Positions 7,615 to 17,056 of a DNA stretch of 64,000 bases are shown here, piece after piece (position 1 is the stretch's first letter; each line of letters begins with the position of its first letter). Location: positions 62,001 to 126,000 of the forward strand of contig ONAJ01000004.1 of NCBI GenBank assembly GCA_900315775.1, read 5' to 3'. Origin of the DNA: an uncultured Prevotella sp. (GTDB lineage: Bacteria; Bacteroidota; Bacteroidia; Bacteroidales; Bacteroidaceae). The position numbers were made by a program, and so were the translations under genes. Below the pieces are notes generated by a model that did no database searches, was not told the DNA's origin, and saw only the letters and a program-made list of their open reading frames with translations.

Positions 7615-8468
7615 CTTACCAAGAAATATGGCAACGCCTCAGCGACAGCTACGACGAGAGAGAGGCAAAGGCGGTGGCGCGCTACCTGTTGGATGTGGGC
7701 TACGGACTGACGATGACCGACATCATCGGGGGTGCTGTGGAGACTCTTGACGAGAGCCGCCTCAACGAGCAGCTCCGTAGGCTGCAGACTGGCGAGCCCG
7801 TGCAGTACGTCCTTGGCAGGACTTTCTTCTGCGGACACGAGTTTCGTGTAAGACCGGGGGTGCTCATTCCGCGGCCGGAGACGGAGGAACTGGTGGGGAG
7901 GGCTTGCGACAGAGTCGCAAGGTACGGAGAAAGGAGCGGACGAAGCAACGGAGAAATCCATATATTAGATATTGGGACTGGCAGCGGCTGCATCGCCATT
8001 TCATTGGCTCTCGCCATACCCGACGCACAGGTGGAGGCGTGGGACGTCAGCGACGAAGCACTCGCCATAGCTCGCGAGAACGCTTCGCACCTCGGTGCAA
8101 AAGTAACTTTTAAGAAGGAGGACATCCTAAGGAAGCAAATAGCCCCCTCCCTTGGAAAGGCTACCCTCATCATCTCCAACCCTCCTTATATCTGCGAAAA
8201 GGAGCGTAAAGACATGGAGCAACGGGTGTTGGACCACGAGCCGTCGTTGGCGCTGTTCGTTCCTGATGACGACCCCCTGCTGTTCTATCGTGCCATTGCT
8301 GAGTACGCCACGAAAGCCTTAACGCCAAAGGGTCTTCTCCTCTTCGAGATAAATCCTTTATACAAAGACGCTATGGAGGAGATGCTCCTTTCGTTGCATT
8401 TCCACGACATTGTCTTCCACGAAGACCAGTTCGGGAAGATAAGGTTCTGCGAGAGTGTCTGGGATTAA
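7611..8468 (+). CDS. prmC: Release factor glutamine methyltransferase PrmC
   Basis: SAM-dependent N5-glutamine methyltransferase acting on the GGQ motif of peptide release factors. The family GEPVQYVLGRTFFCG is near residue 63 and RPGVLIPRPETEELV near residue 83. The SAM-binding ILDIGTGSGCIAISLA is near residue 118 and the catalytic SNPPYI near residue 190. Length is 285 aa, normal. Just before NPPY, the stretch KQIAPSLGKAT is encoded by half of the C/G palindromic repeat; most relatives go straight from the acidic residue into the beta-strand. The predicted transcript is leaderless. It converges with the next gene with a 4-bp gap. Confidence 0.95.
   Translation: MTYQEIWQRLSDSYDEREAKAVARYLLDVGYGLTMTDIIGGAVETLDESRLNEQLRRLQTGEPVQYVLGRTFFCGHEFRVRPGVLIPRPETEELVGRACDRVARYGERSGRSNGEIHILDIGTGSGCIAISLALAIPDAQVEAWDVSDEALAIARENASHLGAKVTFKKEDILRKQIAPSLGKATLIISNPPYICEKERKDMEQRVLDHEPSLALFVPDDDPLLFYRAIAEYATKALTPKGLLLFEINPLYKDAMEEMLLSLHFHDIVFHEDQFGKIRFCESVWD
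8141..8163. repeat. Partial C/G palindrome inside prmC
   Basis: TAGCCCCCTCCCTTGGAAAGG matches one arm and the loop region of the REP-like element found in ribD. It is read in frame. Confidence 0.5.
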
Positions 8469-8472
8469 GCTT

Positions 8473-9099
8473 TTACTTCTTTCTAAGTATGGTAAGTCCG
8501 TCGCGTAGCGGGAGAATAACCTTCTCCACCCTACTGTCGCTGGCTACGAAATCATTAAAGTCTTCTATTCCCTGCGTCTGACGGTCGGCAGGAGCTGGCG
8601 TCTCGAGGACATGTCCATCCCACAGGGTGTTGTCGGCAAGTATAAAACCGCCAGGACGTAATACCGACAGAGTCATTTCGTAGGCTTCGCGGTATGTCCT
8701 TTTGTCGCCGTCGATGAATGCCATATCGAACACGACGCCAAGTTTCGGAGCCTCCTTAACGGCATCGCCAATGATAAACTCTATCTTGTCGGCAACGGAA
8801 GAGCCTTCTATCCACGGACGAGTGAAGTCCTCCTGTTCGTCGTTAATCTCAAAGGTATATACCTTTCCTCCTTCCTCAAGTCCTTCAGCCATACATATAG
8901 CACTGTAGCCGCTAAAGGTACCTATCTCGAGGATATTCTTCGGACGCACCATGTGGACGAGCATCTTCAATAGACGGCCCTGCAAGTGTCCACTCGCCAT
9001 ACGTCCGCGAAGAAGATGTACGTTGGTAGCGCGCCAAAGACGGTAGAGGTAGTCGCCTTCGGGGTCTATGTGCTGCTCTATGTATTGATCAATGTTCAA
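8473..9099 (-). CDS. Class I SAM-dependent O-methyltransferase
   Basis: A member of the catechol-type O-methyltransferase family (Methyltransf_3). SAM-binding motif I is NILEIGTFSGYSAICMAEGL, and the metal/SAM-associated stretches FDMAFIDGDK and GGFILADNTLWDG follow. It is 208 aa, typical. The natural substrate cannot be told from the sequence. The start is TTG at 9099, 11 bp inside the end of aroQ in another frame, which suggests translational coupling. The next in-frame ATG would remove about 33 conserved residues, so TTG is preferred. Confidence 0.88.
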   Translation of the reverse strand: MNIDQYIEQHIDPEGDYLYRLWRATNVHLLRGRMASGHLQGRLLKMLVHMVRPKNILEIGTFSGYSAICMAEGLEEGGKVYTFEINDEQEDFTRPWIEGSSVADKIEFIIGDAVKEAPKLGVVFDMAFIDGDKRTYREAYEMTLSVLRPGGFILADNTLWDGHVLETPAPADRQTQGIEDFNDFVASDSRVEKVILPLRDGLTILRKK

Positions 9100-9514
9100 A
9101 ATGCTGGATAGCCTCTATAGCCAAACGATAACTGTCAAGACCGAAACCGCAGATGACGCCCTTGCAGGCACTACTTATCATAGAGTGATGACGGAACTCC
9201 TCGCGTGCATGAACATTACTTATATGAACCTCGATGACGGGGGTCTTCAGCGCACGGATGCAGTCGTGCAGAGCCACGCTGGTATGGGTGTAGGCGCCAG
9301 CATTGAGGACTATGCCGTCGTAGGAGAAGCCCACCTCCTGCATCTTGTCGATCATTTCTCCCTCGACATTACTCTGGAAGTAGTCTATCTGAATGTCGTT
9401 ATACTGCTTGCGCAACTGTGCAAGATAGTCGTCGAACGAGCTGCTGCCGTAGATGCCTGGTTCGCGAACGCCCAGGAGGTTCAGGTTCGGACCGTTAAGA
9501 ATTAGTATCTGCAT
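9089..9514 (-). CDS. aroQ: Type II 3-dehydroquinate dehydratase
   Basis: Shikimate-pathway enzyme converting 3-dehydroquinate to 3-dehydroshikimate. The family start ILILNGPNLNLLGVREPGIY, the GIVLNAGAYTHTSVALHDCI block and the EVHISN motif with following HAREEFR are all present. The start MQILILNG at 9514 gives 141 aa, the usual length; the longer frame crosses the promoter. It is the first gene of a two-gene operon with the O-methyltransferase. Confidence 0.96.
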   Translation of the reverse strand: MQILILNGPNLNLLGVREPGIYGSSSFDDYLAQLRKQYNDIQIDYFQSNVEGEMIDKMQEVGFSYDGIVLNAGAYTHTSVALHDCIRALKTPVIEVHISNVHAREEFRHHSMISSACKGVICGFGLDSYRLAIEAIQHFEH

Positions 9515-9537
9515 ATCTTTTTTCGTTAAATCCTTGA

Positions 9538-9545
9538 CAAAAGTA
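9538..9545 (-). promoter_or_regulatory. -7 box TACTTTTG for aroQ
   Basis: A TAnnTTTG match 23 bp upstream of the aroQ start. Confidence 0.65.
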
Positions 9546-9681
9546 ATGAATAATGGTGAAACGCACAAGAATTGTCGGCGTGTTAACGTTTTTTTTGTAC
9601 CTTTAACTGCGTTGAAGCTACTTCCGCTCGGAAAAGCAAAAAGAAAACAGCTTTTCTTTTTACTTTTCTCTCGCTTATTCG

Positions 9682-9689
9682 TACCTTTG
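9682..9689 (+). promoter_or_regulatory. -7 box TACCTTTG for xerD
   Basis: Preceded by CTCTCGCTTATTCG, nearly the same context as the argS promoter. An imperfect AAAAGC/GCTTTT stem (about 9633-9660) lies upstream. Confidence 0.7.
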
Positions 9690-9714
9690 CACGGAGAAAT
9701 GAAATAATCACGAT

Positions 9715-10608
9715 ATGGAGAACGGCGAGATGATGAAGAAATACCAGCGGTACCTGAAGTTGGAGAAGAACTTCACGGGTAACACCATCGAGGCATACAT
9801 GCGCGATGTCCAGAAGCTCTTGGACTATCTGAAGGGTGAGGGCAAGGAGCCTACGGAGGTGGTGTTGGAGCACCTGCAGCACTTTGCTGCGTCGCTTCAC
9901 GACATTGGTGTCGGGGCACGCTCGCAATGCAGGATACTTAGTGGTGTGCGAACCTTCTACCGTTTCCTGGTTCTCGACGGTTGGATGGAGGATGACCCCT
10001 CGGAGCTTCTGGAGAGTCCGAAGATTGGCGACCACCTTCCCGAGGTATTATCGACGGAAGAGGTAGATATGCTTGAAGCTGCCATAGACCTCACAAAATG
10101 GGAGGGACATCGTAACAGGGCTATCATTGAGGTGCTCTTCTCATGCGGTCTGCGCGTCACCGAGCTGGTGACATTGCCGCTGAGCAACCTATACCTTGAC
10201 GACGGATATATCAGAGTGACGGGAAAAGGTCGTAAGGAGCGTCTTGTACCAATATCGCAGAAGGCTATCAAGGAACTGAACCTGTGGTTTGACTATCGTC
10301 GTCACATGAACATAAAACCTGGCGAGGAGGACTACGTCTTCCTGAACCGTCGCGGTGCTCACCTCACCAGGACGATGGTACTCATAATGATAAAGAACAC
10401 CGCTGAGTTGGCTGGTATCAAGAAGACTATCTCGCCGCACACCCTGCGCCACGCCTTTGCCACAGCGCTTCTTGAGGGTGGTGCCGACCTGCGCGTCATT
10501 CAGGCGATGTTGGGACACGAGAGCATAGCCACAACGGAGATATACACTCATATAGACACGCACACCCTGAGGGAGGAAATACTTAAACACCACCCGAGGA
10601 ATATATGA
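9715..10608 (+). CDS. xerD: Site-specific tyrosine recombinase XerD
   Basis: Chromosome-dimer resolution recombinase. The N-terminal SAM-like domain (about residues 1-100) is followed by the catalytic domain with all active-site residues: Arg in FSCGLRVTELV, Lys in VTGKGRKERLVP, HxxR in SPHTLRHAFAT, His in MLGHESI and nucleophilic Tyr in TTEIYTHID. Length is 297 aa. The LHDIGVGARSQCRILSG region and the overall spacing fit the core XerD rather than an integrase of a mobile element, and there is no neighbouring attachment site or phage gene. ATG at 9715 was taken; a second ATG lies five codons on. Confidence 0.92.
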   Translation: MENGEMMKKYQRYLKLEKNFTGNTIEAYMRDVQKLLDYLKGEGKEPTEVVLEHLQHFAASLHDIGVGARSQCRILSGVRTFYRFLVLDGWMEDDPSELLESPKIGDHLPEVLSTEEVDMLEAAIDLTKWEGHRNRAIIEVLFSCGLRVTELVTLPLSNLYLDDGYIRVTGKGRKERLVPISQKAIKELNLWFDYRRHMNIKPGEEDYVFLNRRGAHLTRTMVLIMIKNTAELAGIKKTISPHTLRHAFATALLEGGADLRVIQAMLGHESIATTEIYTHIDTHTLREEILKHHPRNI

Positions 10609-10658
10609 AAAATTATTAATAATACAGTATGAATTATGCATTGTAAATTATTTCTTCG

Positions 10659-10666
10659 TATCTTTG
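10659..10666 (+). promoter_or_regulatory. -7 box TATCTTTG for the M16 protease gene
   Basis: A TAnnTTTG match 41 bp before the ATG. AATTATTAATAAT-type short repeats lie just upstream (10609-10650). Confidence 0.7.
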
Positions 10667-10707
10667 CAAGCTGGTTATTACGTAAAATCAACAAAACATA
10701 TATAATC

Positions 10708-13527
10708 ATGAAGTTAAGAAATCTTTCACTGTTCTTGTTGCTGGCTATAGTCGGCACAATAACATCCTTTGCTCAGCAGATTCCTGTTGACAAAGAGGTA
10801 CGTATCGGAAAACTTGACAACGGACTGACATACTACATCCGCCACAACAACTGGCCGGAGAACGTTGCCAACTTCTACATCGCCCAGCGCGTGGGTAGTG
10901 TTCAGGAGAATGAGGACCAGCGCGGACTTGCTCACTTCCTTGAGCACATGGCATTCAACGGCTCTGAGCACTTCAAGGGCAACAACATCATAGAATATAC
11001 ACGTTCTCTTGGTGTGGAGTTCGGTAGCAACCTGAATGCTTACACTGGTTTCGACGAAACGGTATATAACATTAACGACGTTCCCGCAAAGCGTGTTTCA
11101 GCACTCGACTCTTGTCTGCTCATCCTGAAAGACTGGAGTAACGGTTTGCTCCTCGAGGAGGAAGAGATAGACAAGGAGCGTGGTGTCATCCACGAGGAGT
11201 GGCGTCTGCGTTCAAGTGCTATGCAGCGTATGCAGGAGCGTGCCCTCCCACAGATGTATCCTAATTCAAAGTACGGACAGCGCATGCCTATCGGTCTGAT
11301 GGAGGTTGTTGACAACTTCAAGCCAAAAGCTCTTCGCGACTACTACCACAAGTGGTACCGTCCTGACAACCAGGCTATCATCGTTGTCGGCGACGTTGAT
11401 GTTGACCACGTAGAGGCACAGATAAAGAAGCTCTTCAGCGGCATCGTTGTTCCTAAGAATGCTGCCCAGGTTATCGACGAGCCAGTGCCCGACAACAAGG
11501 AGGCTATCTATGTTTGCGAGAAGGACAAGGAGCAGCAGATGACGATAATCCTTGTCTTCATGAAGCACGACGCTACTCCTCGTGAGGATAAGGCAAAGAT
11601 GGACTACCTGATGCAGGACTATGTCACCGATATGATCGAGGCAATGTTCGACAAGCGTATGGAGGAGCTGTCACAGGATGCTAACTGTCCTTTCGTACAG
11701 GCAGGAGCAGGTGACGGACATTATTTCATCTCAAAGACAAAGGATGCTTTCCAGACCGTCATTGTACCAAAGGACGGCAAGGACTTGGAGGCTCTCGCAA
11801 CAGTCATCAAGGAGTTGAAGCGTGCTAAGGAGTTCGGATTTACTGCTACAGAGTACGAGCGTGCACGTGCTAACTACCTCAGTCAGTTAGAGAAGAAATA
11901 CACTGGTCGCAACAAGATTAACAACGACGTTTTCGGTCGTGAATACTCTGCAAACTTCACCAACGGCGAGCCTATCCTCTCTGTTGAGGACGAGTACCAG
12001 ATAATGACTACAGCTATTGCGCCAAACATCCCTGTAGATATCATCAATATGGTTGCTAATGAGCTCATCCGCGAGGACAACGAGAACCTCGTAGTAGCTT
12101 GTTTCGAGCAGGAGAAGGACGGCAAGACATACCTGCAGCCAGCACAGCTGAAGGAGACCTTCGAGAAGGCTCGTGCCGAGAAGGTTGAGGCATACGTAGA
12201 TAACGTAAAGAACGAGCCTCTGGTTGACGAGGCTACTCTGCCAGCAGCAGGAAAGATTGTCAGCGAGAAGGAGAATAAGACTCTCGGATACAAGGAGTTG
12301 AAACTCTCTAACGGCGCTACAGTTATACTGAAGAAGACTGACTTCAAGGACGACGAGATCATCATGGAGGCAGAAACTCCTGGAGGAACATGTAAGTACG
12401 GAATGGAAGACCTCAGCAACTGCAAGCTCCTCGGTGGTGCAATAGAGCTCAGCGGACTGGGCAACTTCACTCATAACGAGTTGGAGAAGGCATTGGCAGG
12501 AAAGGTTGCCGGCGTTGGTGCTGACTTCAAGCAGACAAAGACTACCCTCTCAGGACAGTGTCTGCCTAAGGACCTCGAGACAATGATGCAGCTGACACAC
12601 CTCTACTTCACCAACATCAGCAAGGACGAGCAGGGATACACCCAGCTTACAAATCTGCTCAAGGTGGTTCTTCAGAACAAGAACCTGTCACCTGAGTCTG
12701 CATTCGCTGACTCTATTGGAGTAACCATGTGGAACCACAACCCACGAGTAAAGTCTATGGAGATTAGCGACGTGGAGAAGGCTGACTACGACCGCATGCT
12801 TACAATGGGTCGCGAGTTGCTTAACAACCCAGGAGCCTTCAGATTTATCTTCACAGGAAACTTCGACGAGACAGTTCTTCGTGAGTATCTGTGCAAGTAC
12901 ATCGCTTGTCTGAAGGGCGGTGAAGTACGCAAGGCTACTAACGACGCAGAGTTTGCAAAGGGCGAGGTGAAGAACAACTTCAAGCGTAAGATGGAGACAC
13001 CAAAGGCAAATGCAGTATATATTTGGTGGAGCGAAGCACCTTATAACCTGGAGAACAGCGTTCTTGCCGAAGCAACAGGAAAGGTTCTCTCAATGTACTA
13101 CCTGAAGACAATCCGCGAGGAAGCAAGTGCAGCATACACATGCGGTGCGGAAGGTGAGGCAGATCGCATCCTCGACCGTCAGTACGTAATGGTGACAGCA
13201 TACTGTCCTATGAACCCAGAAAAGGCTGAGACAGCACTCTCACTGCTCGACAAGGGTATGGCTGACGCAGCACAGAGCATTGACGCAGAGATGGTTAGCA
13301 AGGTGAAGGAACATCTGCTCAAAGAGGCTGACGAAGATGCAAAGAAGAACGGACACTGGGCATCAGTCATCAACAAATATATTAAATATGGTATCGACCT
13401 CCAGACAGACTACAAGAAGACTGTTGAGGCTCTCACTCCAGAGAAGATCTCTGCCTTCATAAAGAATGTAGTGCTGAAGGACAAGAACCACATGGAGATA
13501 ACAATGATGCCAGAAGAACAAAAATAA
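10708..13527 (+). CDS. Secreted M16 family zinc metallopeptidase
   Basis: The start MKLRNLSLFLLLAIVG gives a signal peptide ending near SFAQQ. The inverted zinc motif HxxEH is in GLAHFLEHMAFNGSEHF, with the third ligand region at KERGVIHEEW. Two tandem M16 halves follow, the second beginning near residue 500 (KELKLSNGATVILKKTDF). Length is 940 aa, matching the pitrilysin-like periplasmic proteases of Bacteroidetes. It probably degrades peptides in the periplasm or at the outer membrane. It may share a transcript with metK, which starts 18 bp after it. Confidence 0.9.
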   Translation: MKLRNLSLFLLLAIVGTITSFAQQIPVDKEVRIGKLDNGLTYYIRHNNWPENVANFYIAQRVGSVQENEDQRGLAHFLEHMAFNGSEHFKGNNIIEYTRSLGVEFGSNLNAYTGFDETVYNINDVPAKRVSALDSCLLILKDWSNGLLLEEEEIDKERGVIHEEWRLRSSAMQRMQERALPQMYPNSKYGQRMPIGLMEVVDNFKPKALRDYYHKWYRPDNQAIIVVGDVDVDHVEAQIKKLFSGIVVPKNAAQVIDEPVPDNKEAIYVCEKDKEQQMTIILVFMKHDATPREDKAKMDYLMQDYVTDMIEAMFDKRMEELSQDANCPFVQAGAGDGHYFISKTKDAFQTVIVPKDGKDLEALATVIKELKRAKEFGFTATEYERARANYLSQLEKKYTGRNKINNDVFGREYSANFTNGEPILSVEDEYQIMTTAIAPNIPVDIINMVANELIREDNENLVVACFEQEKDGKTYLQPAQLKETFEKARAEKVEAYVDNVKNEPLVDEATLPAAGKIVSEKENKTLGYKELKLSNGATVILKKTDFKDDEIIMEAETPGGTCKYGMEDLSNCKLLGGAIELSGLGNFTHNELEKALAGKVAGVGADFKQTKTTLSGQCLPKDLETMMQLTHLYFTNISKDEQGYTQLTNLLKVVLQNKNLSPESAFADSIGVTMWNHNPRVKSMEISDVEKADYDRMLTMGRELLNNPGAFRFIFTGNFDETVLREYLCKYIACLKGGEVRKATNDAEFAKGEVKNNFKRKMETPKANAVYIWWSEAPYNLENSVLAEATGKVLSMYYLKTIREEASAAYTCGAEGEADRILDRQYVMVTAYCPMNPEKAETALSLLDKGMADAAQSIDAEMVSKVKEHLLKEADEDAKKNGHWASVINKYIKYGIDLQTDYKKTVEALTPEKISAFIKNVVLKDKNHMEITMMPEEQK

Positions 13528-13545
13528 AAAAACAGAAGAAAGAAA

Positions 13546-14805
13546 GTGAGTTATCTATTTACCTCTGAGTCGGTTTCCGAGGGACATCCCGATAAGGTAG
13601 CCGACCAGATATCAGACACAATACTTGACCAACTGTTAGCATACGACTCCACGGCACGCGTTGCCGTGGAGACGTTGGTAACAACGGGACAGGTCGTCAT
13701 CGCCGGAGAAGTACACAGCGATGCTTATGTTGATTTGCAGACTCTTGCGCGCAAGGCAATACGAAAGATTGGCTACACCAAGAGCGAGTATCAGTTTGAT
13801 GCCGAGTCATGCGGTATCCTTAACGCCATCCACGAACAGAGCGACGACATCAACCGAGGTGTTGACCGTGCAACAGAGGAGGAGCAGGGTGCCGGCGATC
13901 AGGGAATGATGTTCGGATATGCTGTCAACGAGACAGAGAACTATATGCCAGTAACACTGGAGCTGGCACACCTGTTAGTGAACGAGCTGGCAGAGATTCG
14001 TCGCGAGGGGAAGGTTATGACATACCTCCGTCCGGACTCGAAGAGTCAGGTGACGGTGGAATATAGTGACGACGGCATACCACAGCGCATTGACACCATA
14101 GTGGTTTCCACACAGCATGACGAGTTCATGGATGACGACGAGAAGATGTTGGCAAAGATTAAGGACGACGTGATAAACATCCTCGTACCACGTGTCAAGG
14201 CACGCATACACAGCGAAAAGGTGCTCCGACTGTTCAATGAGAACATAAAATACCACGTTAACCCGACAGGAAAGTTCGTCATCGGCGGTCCTCATGGGGA
14301 CACGGGTCTTACAGGACGTAAGATTATCGTCGATACATACGGTGGAAGAGGAGCACACGGCGGCGGTGCCTTCTCGGGAAAGGACTCTTCGAAGGTGGAC
14401 CGTTCGGCAGCATACGCAGCACGTCACATCGCCAAGAATATGGTGGCGGCAGGCGTTGCCGACGAGATGCTTGTCCAGATAAGCTATGCCATCGGTGTTG
14501 CTGAGCCTGTAAGTATCTTTGTCGATACCTACGGAAAGAGTCACGTAAAGGAAAGCGACGGTGAGATAGCAGCGAAGATTATGCAACTCTTCGACCTCCG
14601 TCCGAAAGCTATTGAGCGCTCCCTGAAACTGCGCCAGCCTATCTTCGCTGAGACGGCAGCCTACGGACACATGGGACGACAGTACGAGGTAAGAAAGAAA
14701 CTGTTTACCAGTCGTTACCACGAGACGAAAGAGATTGAGGTGGAGCTGTTCACATGGGAGAAGCTTGACAGAGTTGACGACATAAAGAAAGTTTTCTCAC
14801 TATAA
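13546..14805 (+). CDS. metK: S-adenosylmethionine synthase
   Basis: Makes SAM from methionine and ATP. The start is GTG, giving [20 protein letters not shown], the family's N-terminus with its ATP/Mg motif. [12 protein letters not shown] and [20 protein letters not shown] (the P-loop-like region) are intact. Length is 419 aa. An A-rich purine stretch precedes the GTG. No SAM riboswitch is visible in the short gap. Confidence 0.97.
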   Translation: MSYLFTSESVSEGHPDKVADQISDTILDQLLAYDSTARVAVETLVTTGQVVIAGEVHSDAYVDLQTLARKAIRKIGYTKSEYQFDAESCGILNAIHEQSDDINRGVDRATEEEQGAGDQGMMFGYAVNETENYMPVTLELAHLLVNELAEIRREGKVMTYLRPDSKSQVTVEYSDDGIPQRIDTIVVSTQHDEFMDDDEKMLAKIKDDVINILVPRVKARIHSEKVLRLFNENIKYHVNPTGKFVIGGPHGDTGLTGRKIIVDTYGGRGAHGGGAFSGKDSSKVDRSAAYAARHIAKNMVAAGVADEMLVQISYAIGVAEPVSIFVDTYGKSHVKESDGEIAAKIMQLFDLRPKAIERSLKLRQPIFAETAAYGHMGRQYEVRKKLFTSRYHETKEIEVELFTWEKLDRVDDIKKVFSL

Positions 14806-14830
14806 GGATAGTATAAACGTAATACCAGCG

Positions 14831-15601
14831 ATGAACGATTTCTTCTATCGTAACACTTTCTTCTCTAACGATAGCACTAATAAGCAACTCGTTGAGGTAA
14901 AGCAGGATGGCATCGACGGTATTCCCCTTGACAAACCTATTGCTAAGGACGACATAGTAGTAGGTTTGTTAATTTTTTGTTTTGTACTCGCCATAATAAC
15001 GGTAAACAGACTGACAAAAGAATTCGCGAGGGAAGCAAAGGGTTTCATGCACCCCGAACGACGCGAGTATGGAGAGGCAGGAGCATACAGAGGATGGACC
15101 ATGATTCTGGCAAACTTTCAGACCTGCCTGGTACTATCTCTGCTTACCTTCCTCTATATAGCGGAAAACCTCGTCGCAACATTCACCCTTTCATCGGAGT
15201 ATCTGCTCATTGCCGTCCTGATAGTATGCTTTATTGCGTACTTTCTGCTGAAGAACGCTCTCTACACAATAGTGAACAGCATATTCTTTCCAAGTAAAAA
15301 AAACGAACAATGGACAAGATCTTTTTTCTGCATCACCGCAGTTGAAGGCATACTCTTATTGCCCGCTCTTGTCCTCATTGTTTTCTTTTCTTTTAACACC
15401 CAAAACATACTCACTTACATCATTTTTGCCCTCGGTTTTGTTAAATTATTAACTTTTTACAGGTCGTTTACTATCTTTTTTAGACAAAACCCTCTAAAAT
15501 TACAAATAATTTTATACCTTTGTGCCCTCGAAATCATCCCTTTGGTATCATGGGGAACAATTTTAATACTGATAATCGACAACTTGACGATAAATTATTA
15601 G
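14831..15601 (+). CDS. DUF4271 multi-pass membrane protein
   Basis: A 256-aa protein with a polar N-terminus of about 40 residues and then about six hydrophobic segments (for example DIVVGLLIFCFVLAIITVNR and YLLIAVLIVCFIAYFLLKNA). It ends in a hydrophobic tail. It matches the DUF4271 family, which in Bacteroidetes commonly sits upstream of uroporphyrinogen-III synthase, as here. Function unknown. Its last 90 bp contain the promoter of the following gene. Confidence 0.8.
   Translation: MNDFFYRNTFFSNDSTNKQLVEVKQDGIDGIPLDKPIAKDDIVVGLLIFCFVLAIITVNRLTKEFAREAKGFMHPERREYGEAGAYRGWTMILANFQTCLVLSLLTFLYIAENLVATFTLSSEYLLIAVLIVCFIAYFLLKNALYTIVNSIFFPSKKNEQWTRSFFCITAVEGILLLPALVLIVFFSFNTQNILTYIIFALGFVKLLTFYRSFTIFFRQNPLKLQIILYLCALEIIPLVSWGTILILIIDNLTINY
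15515..15522 (+). promoter_or_regulatory. -7 box TACCTTTG inside the DUF4271 gene, for hemD-rnpA-yidD
   Basis: A TAnnTTTG match within the coding end of the upstream gene, 84 bp before hemD. It gives hemD and rnpA their own start independent of metK. Confidence 0.6.
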
Positions 15602-15606
15602 GACAA

Positions 15607-16350
15607 ATGATTAAGAAAATTTTGATATCTCAGCCCAAACCGGCAAGCGACAAATCGCCATACTATGACATTGCCGAGGAATTTGGAGTGGAATTAGTAT
15701 TCCGTCCCTTCATTAAGGTTGAAGGGCTGTCATCAAAGGAGTTCCGTGAGCAAAAGGTAAGTATCCTCAATTATAGCGCAGTAGTTTTCACATCGCGTCA
15801 TGCCATTGACAACTTCTTCGGGCTGTCAAAGGAAATGCGTCTTGAGATACCGGAGGAGATGAAGTACTTCTGCGTAACAGAACAGATTGCCCTATATATT
15901 CAGAAGTATGTTCAGTATCGCAAGCGTAAGGTCTTCTTCGGAACGACAGGAAAGATTGTGGACCTTATACCTACGATGGCGAAGCACAAGGCTGAGAAGT
16001 ACCTCATCCCGATGAGCGACGTACACGACAACAGCGTAAAGGAGATGCTCGATGCGAAGAAGCTTCAGCACACAGAGTGTGTGATGTACCGCACCATAAG
16101 CAACGACTTCACCGAAGAGGAGAAGAAGTCCTTCGACTACGACATGTGCATATTCTTCAGTCCGTCAGGTATCAACGCATTCAAGAAGACCTTCGGTGAT
16201 GAGCGCAACGACATCGCTGTCGCAACATTTGGTCCTTCGACAGCTAAGGCTGCACATGAAGCAAATCTGAAAATTGCCATCGAAGCTCCATCAGAGAGGC
16301 ACCACTCTATGACGGGTGCCCTGAGAGAGTTCTTAGAGAAAAACAAGTAA
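15607..16350 (+). CDS. hemD: Uroporphyrinogen-III synthase family protein
   Basis: HemD-type fold: alternating beta/alpha repeats with AVVFTSRHAIDNFFG, the hinge region VFFGTTGKIVDLIP, and MCIFFSPSGINAFKKTFG followed by VATFGPSTAKAAHEANL. These are family landmarks. It cyclises hydroxymethylbilane in tetrapyrrole synthesis, although in many Prevotella species the rest of the heme pathway is incomplete, so the role may differ. The start MIKKILISQPKPAS at 15607 is preferred over an upstream ATG that overlaps DUF4271. Length is 247 aa. Confidence 0.85.
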   Translation: MIKKILISQPKPASDKSPYYDIAEEFGVELVFRPFIKVEGLSSKEFREQKVSILNYSAVVFTSRHAIDNFFGLSKEMRLEIPEEMKYFCVTEQIALYIQKYVQYRKRKVFFGTTGKIVDLIPTMAKHKAEKYLIPMSDVHDNSVKEMLDAKKLQHTECVMYRTISNDFTEEEKKSFDYDMCIFFSPSGINAFKKTFGDERNDIAVATFGPSTAKAAHEANLKIAIEAPSERHHSMTGALREFLEKNK

Positions 16351-16360
16351 CTACCGTTAC

Positions 16361-16735
16361 ATGCCTACTGCCAATGTACAGACACTTTGCAGGAAAGAGC
16401 GAATAAAGAGTAAGATACTTATCGACAAGCTCTTCAACGACGGAAATAGTCGTGCGATGACAGTTTTTCCTCTGCGTTTTGTTTATGTCACTAACGAAAG
16501 CAACGAGACAAACAATATTCTCATCAGCGTTCCAAAGAGATATATGAAACACGCTGTTGACCGCAACAAGGTAAAAAGGCAGATAAGGGAGGCATACAGG
16601 AAGAACAAAGACATCATTGCCGACCGTAATGATATTTCGATGGCCTTCATCTGGATAGACAACAAAATCCAAAACACTGGTGTTGTTGAGAGTAAGGTAA
16701 AGAAACTTCTCCATCAATTATCGGAAAGATTATGA
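16361..16735 (+). CDS. rnpA: Ribonuclease P protein component
   Basis: Basic protein subunit that helps the RNase P RNA trim tRNA 5' leaders. The conserved start FPLRFVYV and the RNR-type motif as [16 protein letters not shown] are present. Length is 124 aa, normal. It lies 10 bp after hemD and overlaps yidD by 4 bp (ATGA), so the three are co-transcribed. Confidence 0.93.
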   Translation: MPTANVQTLCRKERIKSKILIDKLFNDGNSRAMTVFPLRFVYVTNESNETNNILISVPKRYMKHAVDRNKVKRQIREAYRKNKDIIADRNDISMAFIWIDNKIQNTGVVESKVKKLLHQLSERL

Positions 16736-16974
16736 GAAAGGTAGTTTTATGGATTAGGAAATGTTTGGTGTGGATACTCATACTACCAATAAGATTCTAC
16801 CAATATGCTATTTCCCCGTTAACGCCTCCATCATGTCGATTCACCCCCACCTGTTCGGAATACGCACGACAGGCGCTCATCAAATACGGACCGATAAAGG
16901 GATTGTGGCTCGCCACAAAAAGACTTCTCAGATGTCACCCCTGGGGAGGAAGCGGCTACGACCCCGTCCCGTAG
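16732..16974 (+). CDS. yidD: Membrane protein insertion efficiency factor YidD
   Basis: 80-aa protein with an amphipathic N-terminus and the signature [20 protein letters not shown], followed by [18 protein letters not shown]. It helps YidC-dependent insertion of inner-membrane proteins. The ATG overlaps the rnpA stop, an arrangement conserved in many bacteria. Confidence 0.95.
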   Translation: MRKVVLWIRKCLVWILILPIRFYQYAISPLTPPSCRFTPTCSEYARQALIKYGPIKGLWLATKRLLRCHPWGGSGYDPVP

Positions 16975-17056
16975 TTAACTGTAAAAATCGTCGTAATAAC
17001 GTTATACCGTAATAACGACATCACGAAATAACGAAACAACGAAAAAGATAAAAGAT

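Noticed and set aside
9715..10608. Tyrosine recombinase as integrase of a mobile element
   Set aside because: Motif spacing fits housekeeping XerD; no attachment repeats, relaxase or phage genes are adjacent.
13528..13545. SAM riboswitch before metK
   Set aside because: Only 18 bp separate metK from the upstream gene, too short for any known class.
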